A stretch of DNA of 64,000 nucleotides from Albugo candida (taxonomy: Eukaryota > Oomycota > Peronosporomycetes > Albuginales > Albuginaceae). The translations under genes were made by a program, and so were the position numbers. The stretch is taken from NCBI GenBank assembly GCA_905220665.1, contig CAJNAR010000013.1:186001-250000 (forward strand), written 5' to 3'. Below are positions 63,858 to 64,000 of the stretch, piece by piece. Within the stretch, counting starts at the first letter, position 1, and every line of letters starts with the position of its first letter. Under the pieces are notes generated by a model. That model saw only the letters and a program-made list of their open reading frames with translations. It was not told the origin of the DNA and did not search any database.

Positions 63858-64000
63858 CGACAAATCCCACGCTATTTTGCTGTAGACATTTGGAGCAGAT
63901 AAGACGAGTGGGTCCGAATCGCTCCAAAAATTTATCAGCGATGTCGACTCTCTCTTGCAGTTCAGTTCTCGCAATAAAGATTTCGATTGTGGTCACTCGA
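63858..64000 (-). CDS. Partial coding segment at right edge
   Basis: The minus strand from the window edge is open for 47 codons (TTIEIFIARTELQERVDIAD, KFLERFGPTRLICSKC) and then meets a stop at 63857. It is probably the interior of a gene that starts outside the window, with an intron near 63880. The helical charged character would suit a helical domain such as a RasGEF, but this is too short to decide. Confidence 0.3.

Overview
This window is nuclear DNA from a compact eukaryotic genome. My best guess is an oomycete, possibly an obligate biotroph such as a white rust (Albugo); that is inference, not proof. The evidence is one 7TM receptor fused to a phosphatidylinositol phosphate kinase (an architecture abundant in oomycetes), FYVE and sterol-glucosyltransferase proteins of oomycete style, cilium/flagellum genes (NPHP4, DLEC1) that fit a zoospore-forming organism, GT-AG introns mostly about 45-75 nt long, and intergenic gaps often under 150 bp. 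There is no operon logic, but many genes are head-to-head or tail-to-tail with tiny or negative spacing.

Layout. 1-11.2 kb: Mps1/TTK kinase (cut by the left edge), cysteinyl-tRNA synthetase, pyruvate kinase, UFL1 (UFM1 E3 ligase), and RAD9 of the 9-1-1 clamp, whose start codon overlaps the UFL1 start region. 11.2-24.9 kb: NPHP4, then a tandemly triplicated block of about 3 kb per unit, then a TBC1D22-type Rab GAP. Each unit carries the 3' part of NPHP4, a PEN-2 gene (gamma-secretase subunit), a secreted-protein gene on the opposite strand, and the 5' part of the TBC gene. PEN-2 survives only in unit 3 and is broken in units 1 and 2. The small secreted protein stays open in units 1 and 2 and is broken in unit 3. 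The internal NPHP4 and TBC copies are decayed fragments. The secreted pair has no family I recognise and is the best candidate here for something undescribed.

25-36.9 kb: a WW + WH2 actin-regulator-like protein, WDR3/Utp12 (ribosome biogenesis), TMEM115 and ERGIC3/Erv46 side by side (both early secretory pathway), the GPCR-PIPK, and an NRT2-type nitrate transporter. 37-51.8 kb: a FYVE + GAF protein, DLEC1/CFAP81, a CLC chloride channel and a double-domain sterol glucosyltransferase whose second domain has lost its catalytic motifs. 52.5-64 kb: a twin-CX9C protein possibly fused to a Trp/Asp-rich repeat tail, a six-exon putative mitochondrial protein of unknown family, a repeat-bearing gene-poor stretch, a kinesin-1 heavy chain, and poorly resolved spliced coding segments up to the right edge.

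Exon boundaries were inferred by hand from reading-frame continuity, GT/AG sites and remembered family alignments. They are phase-checked but not supported by transcripts. No RNA genes or CRISPR arrays were recognised.
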